In this document: one piece after another, positions 11,866 through 22,091 of the stretch
Position numbering within the stretch: the first letter of the stretch is position 1
Layout of the letters: each line of letters starts with the position of its first letter
Assembly: GCF_040529055.1 (NCBI RefSeq)
Contig: NZ_CP132342.1
Location: 4,710,001 to 4,774,000, forward strand
Direction of reading: 5' to 3'
Source of the DNA: Xanthomonas sontii
GTDB taxonomy: Bacteria; Pseudomonadota; Gammaproteobacteria; Xanthomonadales; Xanthomonadaceae
Length of the DNA: 64,000 bases
Notes under the pieces: generated by a model
Database searches by the model: none
The model's input: only the letters and a program-made list of their open reading frames with translations
Told to the model about the DNA's origin: nothing
Translations under genes and position numbers: made by a program

Positions 11866-14007
11866 ATGACACGTCGCCCCCTCTCCTCCGCCATCGCCCT
11901 GATGCTCCTGGTCGCCCCCGGCCTCGCCCTCGCCGCAGATGCGGCCGCCGACAGCACCGCTGCCGCCGAGCCGACCGTCGATCTCGATCCGGTCACCGTC
12001 ACCGCCAAGCTGGAAGCCGCGCGCAACGCGCTGTCGCCGGACATCGGCAGCAGCCAGTACGCGATCAGCGCCGAGGACATCGCGCGCCTGCCGCTGGGCG
12101 CTTCCACCCCGCTCAACCAGGTGCTGCTGCAGGCGCCGGGCGTGGTCCAGGATTCCTATGGCGGCATCCATGTGCGCGGCGACCACGCCAACCTGCAGTA
12201 CCGCATCAATGGCGTGATGATCCCCGAATCCATCTCCGGCTTCGGCCAGACCCTGGATCCGCGCACGATCAAGAACATCCGCCTGCTCGACGGCGCGCTG
12301 CCGGCGCAGTTCGGCGACCGCACCGCGGCGGTGGTCGACATCACCACCAAGAACGGCGTGGAACTGGGCAACGGCGGCAGCATCGGCATCACCGGCGGCT
12401 CCTACGGCACGCTCAACCCCAACGCCTCGTGGTGGGGCAGCGACGGCCGCTTCAGCTGGTTCGCCAGCGGCAACTACCTGCAGAACCGCATCGGCATGGA
12501 GAACCCCACCGACAGCGACAACCCGATCCACGACAAGACCCACCAGGGCAAGGGCTTCGCCGACCTCAGCTACCTGCTGAACGAGAACACCCGGCTCAGC
12601 CTGCTGGTCGGCTACGCCAACAACCGCTTCCAGATCCCCAACAACCCGGGGCAGACGCCGGCCTTCACCTACCAGGGCACCAGCACCTTCGATTCCTCTC
12701 AGCTCGACGAGAACCAGCGCGAGAACACCCGCTTCGGCACCCTGGTGCTGCAGGGCGCGCTCGGCGACACCAGCTACCAGCTGTCGGCCGGCCAGCGCTA
12801 CAGCAGCGTCGCGTTCTCCCCGGACATCGCCGGCGACCTGATCTTCAACGGCATCGCCTCGCAGGTGCAGCGCGCCAACCGTGCCAGCACCCTGCAGGCC
12901 GACTTCTCCACGCCGTGGGGCAGCACCCACACCTTGCGCTATGGCGTGTACGGCAACTTCGAGCACGCCAACGCCAGCAACAACGCCTATGTGTTCCCGG
13001 CCAACGACGACGGCAGCCAGAGCAGCGACGTGCCGCTGTTCATCCCCGACGCCAGCCGCTTCCACGCCAGCACCTACGCGGTCTACCTGCAGGACGAATG
13101 GCAGCCGAGCGACGCCTGGACCATCAACTACGGCGTGCGCGGCGACCGCTACAAGGCGTTCGGCACCACCGAGGGCCAGCTCAGCCCACGCCTGGGCGTG
13201 GTCTGGCACGCCAGCGACAGCACCACCCTGCACGCCGGCTATGCGCGCTACTTCACCCCGCCGGCCACCGAGCTGATCTCCACCAGCGACATCGCCCTGT
13301 ACGACGGCACCACCAACCAGCAGTCGGCGGCGGGTGGCCCGACCAAGCCGCTGAGCGAGCGCAGCGACTACTACGACCTGGGCATCTCGCAGATGGTCGG
13401 CGACCACCTGACCCTGGGCCTGGACACCTACTACCGCAAGGCCGATCGCCTGCAGGACGAAGGCCAGTTCGGCGCCGCCTACGTCTACTCCACCTTCAAC
13501 TACCGCTACGGCCGCATCCGCGGCGCCGAGTTCAGCGCCGACTACAGCAACGGCCCGATCAACGCCTACTTCAACGCGGCCTACAGCAAGGCCATGGGCA
13601 AGCGGGTGATGACCAGCCTGTACAACTTCGACCCGGACGCGCTGGCCTACGCCTACGACCACTGGATCCACCTGGACCACGACCAGAAGCTGACCTCCTC
13701 CGGCGGCATCAACTACGCCCTGGCCGACGACAGCCGCATCGGCGCCGACTACCTTTTCGGCAGCGGCCTGCGCACCGACGCCGACGGCGTGCCCAATGGC
13801 GGCGAGCTGCCGGCGTACTTCCAGCTCAACCTCAGCGCCGGCCACGACTTCGCCCTGGCCAGCAGCCACCCGCTGCACGCACAGCTGGCCGTGCTCAACG
13901 TGCTCGACCGCCACTACCAGTTGCGCGACGGCGGCGGCATCGGTGTGTTCGCGCCGCAATGGGCGCCGCGCCGCGGCGTCTACCTGAGCCTGCAGCAGGA
14001 CTTCTGA
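11866..14007 (+). CDS. TonB-dependent outer-membrane receptor
   Basis: 713 residues with a signal peptide (cleavage near GLALAAD), a TonB-box-like DPVTVTA near residue 43, an N-terminal plug (about 60-165, with LNQVLLQAPGVVQDSYGGIHVRG split across it), and a 22-strand beta-barrel ending in the C-terminal aromatic signature LSLQQDF. It imports a metal complex or other nutrient using TonB-ExbBD energy. The substrate is not readable from the sequence; the Zur-like operator just upstream suggests zinc. The gene stands alone and is followed by a strong hairpin. Confidence 0.9.
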   Translation: MTRRPLSSAIALMLLVAPGLALAADAAADSTAAAEPTVDLDPVTVTAKLEAARNALSPDIGSSQYAISAEDIARLPLGASTPLNQVLLQAPGVVQDSYGGIHVRGDHANLQYRINGVMIPESISGFGQTLDPRTIKNIRLLDGALPAQFGDRTAAVVDITTKNGVELGNGGSIGITGGSYGTLNPNASWWGSDGRFSWFASGNYLQNRIGMENPTDSDNPIHDKTHQGKGFADLSYLLNENTRLSLLVGYANNRFQIPNNPGQTPAFTYQGTSTFDSSQLDENQRENTRFGTLVLQGALGDTSYQLSAGQRYSSVAFSPDIAGDLIFNGIASQVQRANRASTLQADFSTPWGSTHTLRYGVYGNFEHANASNNAYVFPANDDGSQSSDVPLFIPDASRFHASTYAVYLQDEWQPSDAWTINYGVRGDRYKAFGTTEGQLSPRLGVVWHASDSTTLHAGYARYFTPPATELISTSDIALYDGTTNQQSAAGGPTKPLSERSDYYDLGISQMVGDHLTLGLDTYYRKADRLQDEGQFGAAYVYSTFNYRYGRIRGAEFSADYSNGPINAYFNAAYSKAMGKRVMTSLYNFDPDALAYAYDHWIHLDHDQKLTSSGGINYALADDSRIGADYLFGSGLRTDADGVPNGGELPAYFQLNLSAGHDFALASSHPLHAQLAVLNVLDRHYQLRDGGGIGVFAPQWAPRRGVYLSLQQDF

Positions 14008-14022
14008 GCCAGCCACGGCGAC

Positions 14023-14056
14023 GGCCTGCGGCGTGCCACCCGGCACGCCGCAGGCC
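14023..14056 (+). terminator. Strong hairpin after the TonB receptor
   Basis: A perfect 15-bp stem (GGCCTGCGGCGTGCC with its complement) around a 4-nt loop begins 16 nt after the receptor stop codon. There is no U-tract (GCGCGTTC follows), so it may block exonucleases or assist Rho rather than terminate alone. Confidence 0.6.
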
Positions 14057-14239
14057 GCGCGTTCAGCCGCAGGTGACGGGTCCGGCGACACGCCGTGGTC
14101 CGTCCGGCACTACAGTGGCACCATGTGCCGCGTCGTGGCCATGGCGTCGCCCCGCCCGAGAGAGGCGCCCCACAGCGGCATCCCCGCGCCCGGACCGCCA
14201 CGACGCGTTGCCACGCATCCGTCCAGGCAGGTGCCATCC

Positions 14240-15124
14240 ATGCGTCGACATCTGTTCGCCGCCGCCCTCGCGGCCGCCATCCTCACCCTCGCCGCACCGC
14301 CGCCGGCGCACGCCGAACGCGTCACCGACTTCCGAATGCCGGTGGTCGTGCAAGGCGTCGACTACGATCTCGCCGCGCGCGTGTATCGACCGACAGGCCC
14401 CGGCCCGTTCCCGCTGATCGTCATCCATCACGGCACACCGGCGGACAAGCGCAAGCTCGCCGACACCCGGCTTGGTTTCGCCCGCGCCGCGCGCTGGTTC
14501 GCCGCCCGCGGCGACATGGTGGTGCTGGCCTTACGGCCTGGCTACGGCAGTTCCAGCGGTAGCTATTTGGAAGGCGCGGGCAACTGTCACGACGTCGATT
14601 TCGTCGTCGCCGGGCACAAAATCGCGGCGGCCGAGGCGGCGATCGTCGACGCCGCCGCACGCCTGCCCGGCGCGGACCCGCAACGCATCGTCGTGGTCGG
14701 CCAGTCCGCCGGCGGCCTCGGCGCGGTGGCGCTGGCCGATGCGCCGCCACCCGGCGTGCGTGGCGTGATCAGCTTCGCCGGCGGGCGCGGCAGCAACGGC
14801 AAGGAGGTCATCTGCGCCGGCGAGGACCGCCTGGTCGAGGCGGAGAAAACCCTGGGCGCGGCGAATATGCTGCCACAGCTATGGCTGTACGCCGAGAACG
14901 ATCACTTCTTCCGGCGCGACCTGGCGCACCGCATGTACTCCGCCTACCGCGCGGGCTCGACCCCGCCGGTGACCTTCGTCGACCTGCCGCCGTTCGGCGA
15001 CGATGGCCACAAGACCTTCGCCCAGGCCGACCCGTCGGTCTGGGCCAGGCCGGTGGCGGCATTCCTCGCTCAGGTGGTTCCGCAGGCCGACGGAGCGCGG
15101 GCGCCGGCCAGCGCGTCGCGCTGA
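14240..15124 (+). CDS. Exported alpha/beta hydrolase, dienelactone-hydrolase-like
   Basis: 294 residues from the ATG at 14240 (MRRHLFAAALAAAILTLA), chosen because it opens a clear signal peptide ending AHA near residue 25. The triad is probably Ser156 in VVVGQSAGG, Asp221 in YAENDHFF and His257 in DGHKTF. An oxyanion-region HHGTPADK is at 63-70. The mature enzyme would act in the periplasm or be secreted. The substrate is unknown; an ester or lactone is the family expectation. It is monocistronic by appearance. Confidence 0.8.
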   Translation: MRRHLFAAALAAAILTLAAPPPAHAERVTDFRMPVVVQGVDYDLAARVYRPTGPGPFPLIVIHHGTPADKRKLADTRLGFARAARWFAARGDMVVLALRPGYGSSSGSYLEGAGNCHDVDFVVAGHKIAAAEAAIVDAAARLPGADPQRIVVVGQSAGGLGAVALADAPPPGVRGVISFAGGRGSNGKEVICAGEDRLVEAEKTLGAANMLPQLWLYAENDHFFRRDLAHRMYSAYRAGSTPPVTFVDLPPFGDDGHKTFAQADPSVWARPVAAFLAQVVPQADGARAPASASR

Positions 15125-15294
15125 CCGACAGCCCGGCACTGCACAAACACCGGGGGCGCCGAACGGACAGGATGGGCAACGTCGGTGCGCGTCAGCGGCA
15201 TACGTCAGCGCTGCCCGCGACGGCCGCAGCAGCGCCCGGCGGGTTGACGACGGTCGCCATCAGACCAGGCGACCGACGCGCAGCCGCAAGACGG

Positions 15295-15807
15295 TCAGAT
15301 CAGCGTGCGCTTGCGGCTCTTGAACCCGGCATACAGCGCGAACACCGCCAGCAACACGAAGCAGATCAGGCACCACATCGGCATCGACAGGCCGAGGAAG
15401 CGCCAGTCGATGTTGCCGCAGTCGCCGGTGCCGGTCAGCACCCGGCGCAGCACCTCGAACGGTCCCATGGTTTCGCGCAGGAAGCTCAGGGGCGGGCCGC
15501 AGGACGCCATCGGGTCCGGGAACAGCTGCACCGAGACATGCTTGGTGGAGATGCCGGCGCCCACGAGCGCGGCCAGGAAGGCCAGGACGCCATAGATCTT
15601 GCGCCCACCGGCGCTGCGCGGCCCGTGCAGGGCACCGAGCAGGAACAGCACGCCCAGTGCGGCGAACGCGATGCGCTGGAAGATGCACAGCGGGCACGGC
15701 TCGATGCCCAGCTGCAGCTGCACGAAGATCGCATAGCCCAGCAGGCCGGCACAGATCAGAAAGCCGAGCAGGAACTGCGCGCGGAAACCCCAACGTAACG
15801 GATTCAT
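15295..15807 (-). CDS. dsbB: Disulfide bond formation protein B
   Basis: Inner-membrane quinone reductase that reoxidises DsbA. From the ATG at 15807 (MNPLRWGFRAQ) it has 170 residues and four transmembrane helices. The first redox pair is Cys38-Pro-Leu-Cys41 in EPCPLCIFQR; the second periplasmic loop holds Cys103 (ASCGPP) and Cys130 (GDCGN), the pattern of functional DsbB. An in-frame extension of 20 residues upstream is hydrophilic and not family-like. Confidence 0.95.
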   Translation of the reverse strand: MNPLRWGFRAQFLLGFLICAGLLGYAIFVQLQLGIEPCPLCIFQRIAFAALGVLFLLGALHGPRSAGGRKIYGVLAFLAALVGAGISTKHVSVQLFPDPMASCGPPLSFLRETMGPFEVLRRVLTGTGDCGNIDWRFLGLSMPMWCLICFVLLAVFALYAGFKSRKRTLI

Positions 15808-15913
15808 CGGACTCGAACTCGCATCGACGATCCACGCATTATCCGCGATCGTGCGCTCCATCACCATGTGTCATGGCGCTGTCGGCCGCCCCAGCCCGCG
15901 CCGCGACCGCGCT

Positions 15914-15946
15914 CTCCCCATCCCCAATCCCGACTCCGCGATCCCC
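15914..15946. repeat. Single-arm GATTCCC-type heptad array
   Basis: TCCCCATCCCCAATCCC and related heptads lie between dsbB and the rplQ terminator. Only one arm of the two-armed element seen elsewhere in the window is recognisable here. Confidence 0.5.
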
Positions 15947-15977
15947 AAAAACAAAAAAGCCCGGACATGCCGGGCTT
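15947..15977 (-). terminator. Rho-independent terminator of the S10-spc-alpha cluster
   Basis: On the minus strand AAGCCCGG and CCGGGCTT form a perfect 8-bp stem with a 5-nt loop, followed by TTTTTGTTTTT. It sits 25 nt after the rplQ stop and is the best terminator in the region. Confidence 0.9.
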
Positions 15978-16001
15978 CTTGCTGCTGCAGGTGCGAACCG
16001 A

Positions 16002-16385
16002 TTACTCGGCCACTTCCTCGGCCACGGCCGGGCGATCGACCAGCTCGACGTACGCCATCGGCGCGTTGTCGCCGGCGCGGAAGCCGCACTTGAGGATGCG
16101 CAGGTAGCCGCCCGGGCGCGCCTGGTAGCGCGGGCCCAGCGTGGTGAACAGGGTGCCGACCGCTTCCTTGTCGCGCAGGCGGGCGAACGCCAGGCGGCGG
16201 TTGGCGACGTTGTCGACCTTGGCCAGGGTGATCAGCGGCTCGGCGACGCGGCGCAGTTCCTTGGCCTTCGGCAGGGTGGTCTTGATCAGCTCGTGCTTGA
16301 TCAGCGACGCCGCCATGTTCTTGAACATCGCTTCGCGGTGGGCGCTGGTGCGGCTGAACTTGCGGCCGGATTTCTGGTGACGCAT
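16002..16385 (-). CDS. rplQ: 50S ribosomal protein L17
   Basis: 127 residues beginning [20 protein letters not shown], the typical L17 N-terminus, with the L17 core [21 protein letters not shown]17 binds 23S rRNA near the peptide exit tunnel. It is the last gene of the alpha operon, 200 bp after rpoA, and is followed at once by the cluster's terminator. Confidence 0.97.
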   Translation of the reverse strand: MRHQKSGRKFSRTSAHREAMFKNMAASLIKHELIKTTLPKAKELRRVAEPLITLAKVDNVANRRLAFARLRDKEAVGTLFTTLGPRYQARPGGYLRILKCGFRAGDNAPMAYVELVDRPAVAEEVAE

Positions 16386-16585
16386 GGGTTGGGATTCCTA
16401 TGGAAGAGTGTGACTGTTGGAGATCGCTGTCGCCGTCCTGGCGTTGAAAGTGGACTGCGGATGGTCCGTGCCGGCCGTCCCTGACCGGGCGACGCCGCGG
16501 GCTTGGCGACCCGTCGACGTGGTGATGCGGATGAAGCGAACGACACGCGGCCGATGCCTTGCGGCACCGGCCGGATGCGCAAAAC

Positions 16586-17584
16586 TCAGCCGAGCATGCC
16601 GTGCTGGGCGACGCCGGCCGGCGGCCAGTTCTCCAGCTTCATGCCGAGCGACAGGCCACGCTGGGCCAGCACTTCCTTGATCTCGGTGAGCGACTTCTTG
16701 CCCAGGTTCGGGGTCTTGAGCAGCTCGACTTCGGTCTTCTGGATCAGATCGCCGATGTAGTAGATGCTCTCGGCCTTCAGGCAGTTGGCCGACCGCACGG
16801 TCAGTTCCAGATCGTCGATCGGACGCAGCAGCACCGGATCCACGCCGTTGCTGGCCGGCTTGGCCGCGCCACGGTCGCGATGGGTGAAGTCGCCGAACAC
16901 CGACAGCTGGTCGCTGAGGATGTCGGCGGCGGTGCGCACGGCTTCCTCGGCATCGATCGTGCCGTTGGTTTCGATGTCCAGGACCAGCTTGTCCAGGTCG
17001 GTTCGCTGCTCGACGCGGGCCGACTCGACCGCGTAGGCGACGCGGCGCACCGGCGAGAACGAGGCGTCCAGGACCAGGCGACCGATGGTGCGGGTCTCTT
17101 CGTCCGGACGGCGGCGCGCGGCGGCCGGCTGATAGCCGAAGCCACGCTCGATCTTCAGACGCATGTTGATCGCCGTGTCCTTGGTCAGGTGGCAGATCAC
17201 GTGGTCGTTGTTGAGGATCTCGACGTTGTGGTCGGTCTTGATGTCGGCGGCAGTGACCGTGCCCGGACCCTGCTTGGACAGCGACAGCGTGGCGCTGTCA
17301 CCGGTATGCATGCGGATGGCCACGTCCTTGAGGTTCAGCAGGACTTCCAGCACGTCCTCCTGCAGCCCTTCGACCGTGGTGTACTCGTGCAGCACGCCGT
17401 CGATCTCGACTTCGGTGATCGCGAAGCCGGGAATCGAGGACAGCAGCACGCGACGCAGGGCGTTGCCCAGCGTATGCCCATACCCGCGCTCCAAGGGCTC
17501 GATCACGACCTTGGCGCGGTTGTCGGTAAGGCGTTCGATCTGCGGCCCACGCGGGCGCAGAACCTGGTTGGCGGTAACCGTCAT
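16586..17584 (-). CDS. rpoA: DNA-directed RNA polymerase subunit alpha
   Basis: 332 residues. The N-terminal domain (1-235) dimerises and nucleates core assembly; [20 protein letters not shown] is the conserved dimer segment. After a linker, the C-terminal domain (about 245-320) contains LRSANCLK-like [18 protein letters not shown] and [17 protein letters not shown], the helix-hairpin-helix region that binds UP elements and activators. It is in its usual place between rpsD and rplQ. Confidence 0.98.
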   Translation of the reverse strand: MTVTANQVLRPRGPQIERLTDNRAKVVIEPLERGYGHTLGNALRRVLLSSIPGFAITEVEIDGVLHEYTTVEGLQEDVLEVLLNLKDVAIRMHTGDSATLSLSKQGPGTVTAADIKTDHNVEILNNDHVICHLTKDTAINMRLKIERGFGYQPAAARRRPDEETRTIGRLVLDASFSPVRRVAYAVESARVEQRTDLDKLVLDIETNGTIDAEEAVRTAADILSDQLSVFGDFTHRDRGAAKPASNGVDPVLLRPIDDLELTVRSANCLKAESIYYIGDLIQKTEVELLKTPNLGKKSLTEIKEVLAQRGLSLGMKLENWPPAGVAQHGMLG

Positions 17585-17635
17585 GTTGCGGGTTCTCCTG
17601 ACGAGCCTCCGTGGACCGGAGGCTCTCCGATGTGA

Positions 17636-18265
17636 TTACTTCGAATACAACTCGACGATCAGCGCTTCGTTGATGTCGGCAGGCAGGTCCGCACGGTCCG
17701 GCACGGCCTTGAAGATGCCGCTGAACTTCTTCGAATCGACCTCGACCCACGACGGGTTCAGGTCGTGCGTTTCGGCAACGGTCAGCGCTTCCTGCACGCG
17801 AAGCTGCTTCTGCGCCTTTTCCGACAGGGCGATCGCGTCGCCGGCCTTGACCTGGTACGAGGCCAGGTTCACCGACTTGCCGTTCACCAGCACGCCACGG
17901 TGCGACACCAGCTGGCGCGCGGCCGGACGGGTGACGGCGAAGCCCATGCGGTAGACGACGTTGTCCAGGCGGGTTTCCAGCAGCTGCAGCAGGTTCTCGC
18001 CGGTGTTGCCCTTCTTGGTCGAGGCCTTCTTGTAGTAGTTGCGGAACTGACGCTCCAGCAGACCGTAGATACGCTTGACCTTCTGCTTCTCGCGCAGCTG
18101 GGTGGCGTAGTCGGACAGCTTGCCCTTGCGGGCGGTCGCGCCGTGCTGGCCGGGCTTCTGCTCCAGCTTGCACTTGGAGTCCAGCGCACGCGCCGGGCTC
18201 TTGAGGGAAAGATCGGCGCCTTCGCGGCGCGCGAGCTTACAGGTAGGACCGATATAACGAGCCAT
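17636..18265 (-). CDS. rpsD: 30S ribosomal protein S4
   Basis: 209 residues, starting [19 protein letters not shown]. It lacks the zinc-binding cysteine set of some S4 proteins (only one Cys near the N-terminus). The S4 RNA-binding domain is around residues 95-160 ([20 protein letters not shown], then [11 protein letters not shown]). S4 is a primary 16S rRNA binder and, in E. coli, the autogenous repressor of the alpha operon. Confidence 0.98.
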   Translation of the reverse strand: MARYIGPTCKLARREGADLSLKSPARALDSKCKLEQKPGQHGATARKGKLSDYATQLREKQKVKRIYGLLERQFRNYYKKASTKKGNTGENLLQLLETRLDNVVYRMGFAVTRPAARQLVSHRGVLVNGKSVNLASYQVKAGDAIALSEKAQKQLRVQEALTVAETHDLNPSWVEVDSKKFSGIFKAVPDRADLPADINEALIVELYSK

Positions 18266-18279
18266 TTCTTATCGCTCCT

Positions 18280-18672
18280 TTAGACGCGACGCTTCTTCGG
18301 CGGACGGCACCCGTTGTGCGGGATCGGCGTCACGTCGATGATGTTGGTGATCTTGTATCCGACGTTGTTCAACGAACGGACGGCGGACTCGCGACCCGGA
18401 CCCGGGCCCTTGATGCGCACTTCCAGCGACTTCACGCCGTAGTCGAGCGCAGCGCGCCCGGCCTTCTCGGCGGCCACCTGCGCCGCGAACGGCGTGGACT
18501 TGCGCGAACCGCGGAAACCGGCGCCACCGGAGGTCGCCCAGGACAACGCATTGCCCTGACGGTCGGTGATGGTCACGATGGTGTTGTTGAACGAAGCGTG
18601 GACGTGGGCGACGCCGTCGGTGACGACGCGCTTGATCTTCTTCTTGGTCTTTGCTGCTGCGGGCTTAGCCAT
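18280..18672 (-). CDS. rpsK: 30S ribosomal protein S11
   Basis: 130 residues. A lysine-rich N-terminus ([17 protein letters not shown]) precedes the conserved [17 protein letters not shown] and the C-terminal [20 protein letters not shown]11 lines the mRNA exit on the platform of the small subunit. Alpha operon order is kept: rpsM, rpsK, rpsD. Confidence 0.98.
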   Translation of the reverse strand: MAKPAAAKTKKKIKRVVTDGVAHVHASFNNTIVTITDRQGNALSWATSGGAGFRGSRKSTPFAAQVAAEKAGRAALDYGVKSLEVRIKGPGPGRESAVRSLNNVGYKITNIIDVTPIPHNGCRPPKKRRV

Positions 18673-18681
18673 GTCGGTCCC

Positions 18682-19038
18682 TTACTTCTTGATCGCCTTG
18701 CGCGGACCCTTGCGGGTGCGGGCGTTGGTACGGGTGCGCTGACCGCGCAGGGGCAGGCCACGACGGTGACGCAGGCCGCGGTAGCAGCCCAGGTCCATCA
18801 GTCGCTTGATGGCGATGCCGATTTCGCGACGCAGGTCGCCTTCGACGATGTACTTGCCGACTTCGAGACGCAGGCGCTCGATTTCCGGCTCGGACAGGTC
18901 GCGGATCTTGGTGGTCGAGGTCACGCCTGCGGCTTCGCAGACCTTCTTCGAACGGGTACGGCCGATGCCGTAGATGCTTTGCAACCCGACCCAGACGTGC
19001 TTCTGGGCTGGCAGGTTGACGCCTGCAATACGCGCCAT
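18682..19038 (-). CDS. rpsM: 30S ribosomal protein S13
   Basis: 118 residues from the ATG at 19038 ([20 protein letters not shown]); a 14-residue in-frame extension upstream is not part of the family. Motifs include [17 protein letters not shown] and the C-terminal [21 protein letters not shown] tail that reaches P-site tRNA. It is the first gene of the alpha operon section, after a 340-bp structured spacer. Confidence 0.97.
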   Translation of the reverse strand: MARIAGVNLPAQKHVWVGLQSIYGIGRTRSKKVCEAAGVTSTTKIRDLSEPEIERLRLEVGKYIVEGDLRREIGIAIKRLMDLGCYRGLRHRRGLPLRGQRTRTNARTRKGPRKAIKK

Positions 19039-19378
19039 GACGCGGTTCTCCAACTGAGTGATGGCCCGACGGCGCACCACGGCGCCATCCGGCAGGATGG
19101 ATCAAAAAGTGAACTTGTAAGTCTAGCAAGGTCTCGGGTTACATGGAAGCCCGCGGAACCGCAAGGTTCCGCAAGCCCGGCATGGGGAGTGTGCCCATGC
19201 TCCGGCGCCGGACGTCGTTGACAGGGAGAAACCTCCGCCCTGTCGCCCGCGCTACTCCAGCGCAGGACCACCACGTCTCACCCGCGCACGAGACCGCTGC
19301 ACGGGCCGCCCTTCAAGTCGGAAGACTGCGCCCGGGAACCGGGGGCGTCTTCGCGGAAGGATTCAAACAGTATAGCAA
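19039..19378 (-). other. Structured secY-rpsM spacer without rpmJ
   Basis: 340 bp with no credible gene; the short rpmJ (L36) expected here in E. coli order is absent. Several stem-loops are visible: 19321-19352 (GAAGAC...GTCTTC enclosing CCCGG/CCGGG), 19180-19200 (GCATGGG/CCCATGC), 19153-19172 (GCGGAACC gcaa GGTTCCGC), and near the rpsM start CATCC/GGATG at about 19092-19105. TATACT at 19369-19374 (minus) could be a -10, without a clear -35. The region may be a leader for the alpha operon, where S4 feedback acts in E. coli. Confidence 0.6.
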
Positions 19379-20749
19379 TCAACCGCGGGCAAAACCGCCG
19401 CCGCGCGAGCCACCCTTGAGGTTGGCCTTCTTCAACAGGCTCTCGTACTGGTGCGACATCAGGTGCGCCTGGATCTGCGCGATGAAGTCCATCACCACCA
19501 CGACCGCGATCAGCAGCGAGGTGCCGCCGAAGTGGAACGAGGTGCCAAGCTGGGCACGCATCACTTCCGGCAGCAGGCACACGATCACCAGGTACACCGA
19601 GCCGGCCGCGGTCAGGCGGGTCAGCACGCCGTCGACATAGTCGGCGGTGGCCTTGCCCGGCCGGATGCCCGGAATCAGCGCGCCGGACTTCTTCAGGTTG
19701 TCCGCGGTTTCCTGCGAGTTGAACACCAGCGCGGTATAGAAGAACGCGAAGCCGATGATCAGCGCAGCGAACACGATCATGTGCACCGGCTCGCCCGGGC
19801 CCAGCGCGTTGGCGATGCGCTGCAGCCACATACCGAACGTGCTGTTGGAGGCGGCCTGGCCCGACCACATCGACAGCGTCGCCGGGAAGGCGAGGATGCT
19901 CGAGGCGAAGATCGGCGGAATCACGCCGGCCATGTTGAGCTTCAGCGGCAGGAACGAGGTCTGGTTCATGTACGCGTTGCGACCGCCCTGGCGGCGCGCG
20001 TAGTTCACCGTGATCCGCCGCTGCCCGCGCTCGACGAACACCACGAACAGGGTGAAGGCGAGTATGGTCAGGACGATCAGCAACAGCGAGATGAAGCTCA
20101 TGTTGCCGTCGCGGTAGGCTTCCACGGTCTGGATCGCCGCCGCCGGCAGGCCGGCGACGATGCCGGCGAAGATGATCAGCGAGACGCCGTTGCCGATGCC
20201 GCGCTCGGTCACCTGCTCGCCGACCCACATCAGGAAGATGGTGCCGGCGGTCAACGCGATCACCGCGGTGAGCACGAAGCCCATGCCGGGGGCGTAGACG
20301 ACCGGCGCGCCGCCCGGTGCGGTCTGGTTCTGCAGCGCAAGGGCGATACTGCCGCCCTGCACCACCGCCAGCAGCACCGCGCCGATGCGCGAATACTGGG
20401 TGATCTTGCGCCGGCCCGACTCGCCTTCCTTCTGCATCGCCTTCAGCGACGGAAAGATGTGCGTGGCCAGCTGGATCACGATCGACGCCGAGATGTACGG
20501 CATCACGTTCAGCGCGAAGATGCTGAAACGGTGCAGGGCGCCGCCCGAGAACATGTTGAACATGTCCACGATGCCGCCGCCCTGCGCCTGCATCAGCGCA
20601 AGCATGGCTTCGGGATTGACGCCCGGCACCGGCACGTAGCAGCCGATGCGATAGACGATCAATGCGCCGAGAACGAACAACAGGCGCTGGCGAAGTTCCG
20701 TGAACTTGCCGAGCCCGCCGCCGAGGTTACCCATGCCAGCCTGCGCCAT
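19379..20749 (-). CDS. secY: Preprotein translocase subunit SecY
   Basis: About 456 residues from the ATG at 20749 ([20 protein letters not shown]), with ten transmembrane helices. Recognisable parts: the plug region [32 protein letters not shown] (TM2b-3), and the cytosolic loops that dock SecA and the ribosome ([17 protein letters not shown]). It forms the Sec channel with SecE, also in this window at 47.6 kb. It is the last gene of the spc section. Confidence 0.97.
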   Translation of the reverse strand: MAQAGMGNLGGGLGKFTELRQRLLFVLGALIVYRIGCYVPVPGVNPEAMLALMQAQGGGIVDMFNMFSGGALHRFSIFALNVMPYISASIVIQLATHIFPSLKAMQKEGESGRRKITQYSRIGAVLLAVVQGGSIALALQNQTAPGGAPVVYAPGMGFVLTAVIALTAGTIFLMWVGEQVTERGIGNGVSLIIFAGIVAGLPAAAIQTVEAYRDGNMSFISLLLIVLTILAFTLFVVFVERGQRRITVNYARRQGGRNAYMNQTSFLPLKLNMAGVIPPIFASSILAFPATLSMWSGQAASNSTFGMWLQRIANALGPGEPVHMIVFAALIIGFAFFYTALVFNSQETADNLKKSGALIPGIRPGKATADYVDGVLTRLTAAGSVYLVIVCLLPEVMRAQLGTSFHFGGTSLLIAVVVVMDFIAQIQAHLMSHQYESLLKKANLKGGSRGGGFARG

Positions 20750-20756
20750 CTGCGTG

Positions 20757-21200
20757 TTACTCCTGCACGCTGCCGCCGGCAGCTTCGATTGCCGCCTTGG
20801 CACCGGCGGTCGCCGCAACGCCCTTCAGCACGAACTTCTTGGTCAGTTCGCCCTTCAGGACCACCTTGGCCTTCTTCGCGGTGCTCGGGACCAGCTTCGC
20901 GGCGCGCAGCGCGGCGAAATCGATCTCGCCGGCCGGCAGGTTGTCGAGCTGGTAGGACAGCACTTCGGCGGTGTCCTTGGCCATCTTCGAACGGAAGCCG
21001 ATCTTCGGCAGACGGCGCTGCATGGGGGTCTGGCCGCCTTCGAAGCCGGCCTTGATCTTGCCGCCGCCCTTGCGCGCGAACGAACCCTTGTGGCCGCGGC
21101 CGGCGGTCTTGCCGAGACCGGAACCGATGCCGCGACCGACGCGGGTGCGCTCGGTACGCGCGCCCGGAGCGGGCTTCAGATCATTCAGATGCAAAGTCAT
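20757..21200 (-). CDS. rplO: 50S ribosomal protein L15
   Basis: 147 residues. Starts [20 protein letters not shown] with the glycine/lysine-rich [18 protein letters not shown] region that penetrates 23S rRNA, and the L15 signature near [20 protein letters not shown]. Seven bases separate it from secY, as in other spc operons. Confidence 0.97.
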   Translation of the reverse strand: MTLHLNDLKPAPGARTERTRVGRGIGSGLGKTAGRGHKGSFARKGGGKIKAGFEGGQTPMQRRLPKIGFRSKMAKDTAEVLSYQLDNLPAGEIDFAALRAAKLVPSTAKKAKVVLKGELTKKFVLKGVAATAGAKAAIEAAGGSVQE

Positions 21201-21206
21201 GGTCGA

Positions 21207-21398
21207 TTACTCCTCAACCTGGACGAGGTACTGAACCTTGTTGATCAGGCCGCGCACTTGCGGGCTGTCCTTCAGTTCGCGCACATCGTTGAGCTTGTTC
21301 AGGCCCAGGGCACGCACCGACAGGCGGTGACGCGACTGGGTACCACGCAGGCCGCGCACCAGGCGCACCTTGACGGTCTTGGTGGATTCATTAGCCAT
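21207..21398 (-). CDS. rpmD: 50S ribosomal protein L30
   Basis: 63 residues, [20 protein letters not shown] and then the L30 core [20 protein letters not shown]. Its start overlaps the end of rpsE by 8 nt, suggesting translational coupling. Confidence 0.96.
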   Translation of the reverse strand: MANESTKTVKVRLVRGLRGTQSRHRLSVRALGLNKLNDVRELKDSPQVRGLINKVQYLVQVEE

Positions 21399-21936
21399 GG
21401 GTCAGATCCTCCACCTTCTTGCCGCGCTTGGCCGCGATGCGGGCCGGCGACTGCATGTCTTCCAGGCCGCGCAGGGTGGCGCGCACCAGGTTGATCGGGT
21501 TGCGCGAACCGACGGCCTTGGCCAGCACGTTCTTCACGCCCACCGCTTCCAGCACGGCGCGCATGGCGCCGCCGGCGATCACGCCGGTACCTTCCGAGGC
21601 CGGCATCATGAACACGCGCGCCGCGCCGTGGCCGGACTTCACCGGGTGCCACAGGGTGCCGTTGTTCAGATCGATGTTGAGCATGCCCTTGCGCGCATAC
21701 TCCATCGACTTCTGGATCGCGACCGGCACTTCGCGCGCCTTGCCGTAACCGAAGCCGATCTTGCCGTTGCCGTCGCCGACCACGGTCAGCGCGGTGAAGG
21801 TGAACTGGCGACCGCCCTTGACCGTCTTGCTGACGCGGTTGACCGCGACCAGCTTCTCGATCATGCCGTCGTCGACTTTCTCTTCGCGGTTGCGGTCGCG
21901 ATCACGACCCCGCGGTGCACGCTGTTCTTCAGCCAT
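21391..21936 (-). CDS. rpsE: 30S ribosomal protein S5
   Basis: 181 residues. The N-terminal double-stranded RNA-binding domain includes [20 protein letters not shown] and [14 protein letters not shown]; the C-terminal domain follows from about residue 95. S5 lines the mRNA entry and influences decoding accuracy; residues of the spectinomycin loop ([10 protein letters not shown]) look wild type. 155 bp of spacer with a CCGATGC/GCATCGG stem (22039-22057) separates it from rplR. Confidence 0.97.
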   Translation of the reverse strand: MAEEQRAPRGRDRDRNREEKVDDGMIEKLVAVNRVSKTVKGGRQFTFTALTVVGDGNGKIGFGYGKAREVPVAIQKSMEYARKGMLNIDLNNGTLWHPVKSGHGAARVFMMPASEGTGVIAGGAMRAVLEAVGVKNVLAKAVGSRNPINLVRATLRGLEDMQSPARIAAKRGKKVEDLTHG

Positions 21937-22091
21937 TGTGATGTCCTTGATAGAGGAAAAGATTTACGGCTTCGTTGCCGCTTGTGGTTGTGGTCTGGAG
22001 CCGTGTTCCCCGGACGCGCGCAGAAGGCGCGCCAAGGTCCGATGCAGCCCGCATCGGCGGGACGGGCGCGGCATCGCCGCACCCGCAAGGA

